A DNA stretch of 64,000 nucleotides from positions 44,296,725-44,360,724 of the forward strand of contig NC_079510.1 of the NCBI RefSeq assembly GCF_030052815.1, in the 5' to 3' direction. Positions within the stretch are counted from its first letter, which is position 1. Each line of letters begins with the position of its first letter. The notes under the pieces were generated by a model. The model did not search any database. It saw only the letters and a program-made list of their open reading frames with translations, and had not been told where the DNA came from. The translations under genes and the position numbers were made by a program. Source of the stretch: Hevea brasiliensis. Taxonomy: Eukaryota > Streptophyta > Magnoliopsida > Malpighiales > Euphorbiaceae. Below are positions 62,080-64,000 of this stretch, piece after piece.

Positions 62080-64000
62080 TAATCAAACCTTAGAACCAAG
62101 GTTAAAAATAATATATTTTGTTCATTGATTTAATAGTAATTTATAAAACTAACAATTTCAATTAAAATTGAGCTATTAAATAATTTATAAAATAACATTA
62201 AAAATTATATAAATGAAAGTTTGATAAAAATTATAAATTAGTTAGATAATATTAAAATACTATATAAAAATATAAAATTTATATTTTAAAAATTCGAGTT
62301 ATCACAATAAAAGAATATATCAGATTAATAAAAAAAATTTACACTTTACAAAAATTTGAAGGTATAGTATTTTTAGAAGATAATATAATAAAATGTTCTT
62401 TGTAATTAATAATAATATTATATATTTTTATTATTAGTAAAACTAAATATTTCAATTTATTATTAGTAATTTAATATATTATTATTATAATAATAATAAA
62501 AATATTATATTTATATATATTTAAAGTAACATTATTTTTTCATTAATGTAATATATTTTTCGTAATCTACAACAATAAAAATCTATTTATATAAATTATA
62601 AGATAAAATATAAAAATTTTATGAAAGTTAAATTATTTTTTGAATGAAGTAATTTTATTACATTTTAAACGTAGTAATCATAAAAACTTATATTAACATA
62701 TGTATAAAAAGAATTAAATAGATATTTTAATTAATTACACTATAAATTAATTAAAAATTTATTATTATAACAAGTAACATTTACTAAAATTAAATTAAAT
62801 AAAAAATTTTAATTAAAAATTAATTTAATCATTATAATTTATCTTTGTTTAAAATATTATTAAAAATTGAATAAAAAAATAAAAATTATAAATTGTTTAA
62901 GGATAAAGTGATTAAATTAAAATATAGAGTTGTTGATGTGTTAATCAAAAAATGATGTATAGGAATTGGGAAATGGGTGGTGGCTTTCTTGTTAATGTGT
63001 GGGATACACACTAAGTAACGAGAACATGGAAAGTAACATGCGTGGGTGGGGGGAGCGTTTGGTGATGTAGACACTGACAGGGCATTTGCTATCGTTACAT
63101 CTTATTATATCTCTAATTTTTTTGGTCTGTTGGGATTATGCCGTTGGACCTTTCTTATTCTTTTTTTTTTTTTTTTCTAAAATTATATATTTTATTTTAA
63201 TATCTAATCTTTACTTTAAATGTCAGCTGTTACCATAGGTCTCATATTGCAAAAATTTTTTAAAGTAAATGTCAGAAATTAACTTATTCCGCATATATAT
63301 GTATATAATTTCATCAAACAAAAGCTTATTCGGACATTAAAATCTTTGCATGGTTGTTTGTTTCCAATGGTTTGGTACGCTGGACGGCCATTGATTGTAT
63401 CCCAATTACGTATCTAAATAGAAAATCTTAGGATGGAATTCCCCATTGGACATTCCATTATTTCTACTAAGTCACATCTTTGGTGAGGCTAGCCAATGTT
63501 CTTCATGGAAACTTGTGCAAATATGTGGCGGTCAAGCATTGCATGTGAAGAATAGTAAGCGTAGCTACACATACGCTCAAGTTGGACAATTTTGAAATGT
63601 CTAGAAATGTTTGGATTTATTTAGTGTATGATCAATTTCAAATATCAAATGAATGTTAAGTAGCAATAATTTAGTTTAAGAAATCTATAGTTTGGTTCAT
63701 CCGTCAAATGTGTAGAAAGTCTTGTGGAGTTTATCGAAGAAGGCAATGCAAATTGCAGTCCTTAATTCCATAGATAGACTTATTTCTTTTTTGATTAATT
63801 CATAATTGTGGGTTAATCCCAAAAAGCAATACATCGCATTCCATTGCTACACACACATGTATGTGCTCCATGGGCTTTTGGGCTTAGAGCTAAAGTGTAA
63901 ATTTTAATGAACAAATAAGTGGAAGAATGGGCCAAAGTTGATGACTTGACATAACCTAACGTAACAGCCCATTCAATCGAAGTGTGTGAATGGATTTCAA

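Larger units (their letters stand above)
56840..62306 (-). mobile_element. Outer solo LTR (Ty3/gypsy-like), interrupted by the inner solo LTR
   Basis: The target duplication ATAAA is perfect (56835-56839 and 62307-62311). The ends on the plus strand are TGTCACGACTC and GAGTTATCACA, so TG/CA in either orientation. Without the inner insertion it is about 2.86 kb. No primer site, polypurine tract or coding frame accompanies it, so a solo LTR fits best. Read on the minus strand, its last 1.75 kb (plus 58590 down to 56840) matches the last 1.6 kb of the inner LTR, which fixes its orientation. Copy 1 of the duplication shows the empty site near 54030. A short non-autonomous element cannot be fully excluded. 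Confidence 0.8.
55622..63977 (+). repeat. Tandem segmental duplication, copy 2, split by nested solo LTRs
   Basis: It matches copy 1 from about 55622 to 56839 and from 62307 to about 63977; the 5.47 kb between is inserted. Compared with copy 1 it has about 250 extra bases at 63195-63465, either lost from copy 1 or gained here. The two copies are separated by only about 130 bases, so they are a direct tandem pair. No gene is seen in either. Confidence 0.85.

Noticed and set aside
1..64000. CRISPR array, bacterial operon or phage signatures
   Set aside because: None seen. Spliced genes, plant retrotransposons and microsatellites show this is plant nuclear DNA.

Overview
The window is nuclear DNA of a flowering plant, almost certainly a eudicot. 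It has intron-containing genes with GT-AG junctions, very AT-rich intergenic DNA, long AT microsatellites, and plant-type Ty3/gypsy and Ty1/copia retrotransposons. The genes look rosid-like and the LTR repeats look like those of Euphorbiaceae; that placement is impression only.

Layout. Positions 1-9838 hold most of a degenerate Athila-like Ty3/gypsy element on the minus strand: 5' LTR at 8342-9838, tRNA-Asp-type primer site, gag, protease-RT, RNase H-integrase and an extra downstream ORF. Its 3' LTR lies beyond the left edge. From 9839 to 32.7 kb is AT-rich intergenic DNA with microsatellites, a candidate non-autonomous Helitron (13784-14375), one small secreted-peptide gene of the IDA/IDL family (18038-18280, minus), and a full-length but broken Ty1/copia element (21478-26225) with both LTRs and near-identical 5-bp flanks. 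Genes cluster from 32.7 to 51.3 kb: a FAB1C-type phosphatidylinositol-3-phosphate 5-kinase (plus strand, 11 coding exons), a PADRE/DUF4228 protein (minus, 2 exons) and a PUB10/PUB11-like U-box/armadillo E3 ligase (minus, 4 exons). From 51.4 kb to the end there are no genes. A roughly 2.8-kb segment is tandemly duplicated (52775-55487 and 55622-63977). The second copy is split by a solo LTR, which is itself split by a related solo LTR in the opposite orientation; both carry perfect 5-bp target duplications.

The four host genes are not functionally linked in any obvious way. FAB1C makes PI(3,5)P2 for endosome and vacuole traffic, the U-box protein is a ubiquitin ligase, the PADRE protein belongs to a stress-responsive family, and the IDL precursor would give a secreted peptide ligand. 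I found no new molecular system. The most informative items are the nested solo LTRs dated by an empty duplicate site, the FAB1C zinc finger that lacks the lipid-binding motif, the missing AUG of FAB1C, and the IDL gene in otherwise gene-poor DNA.
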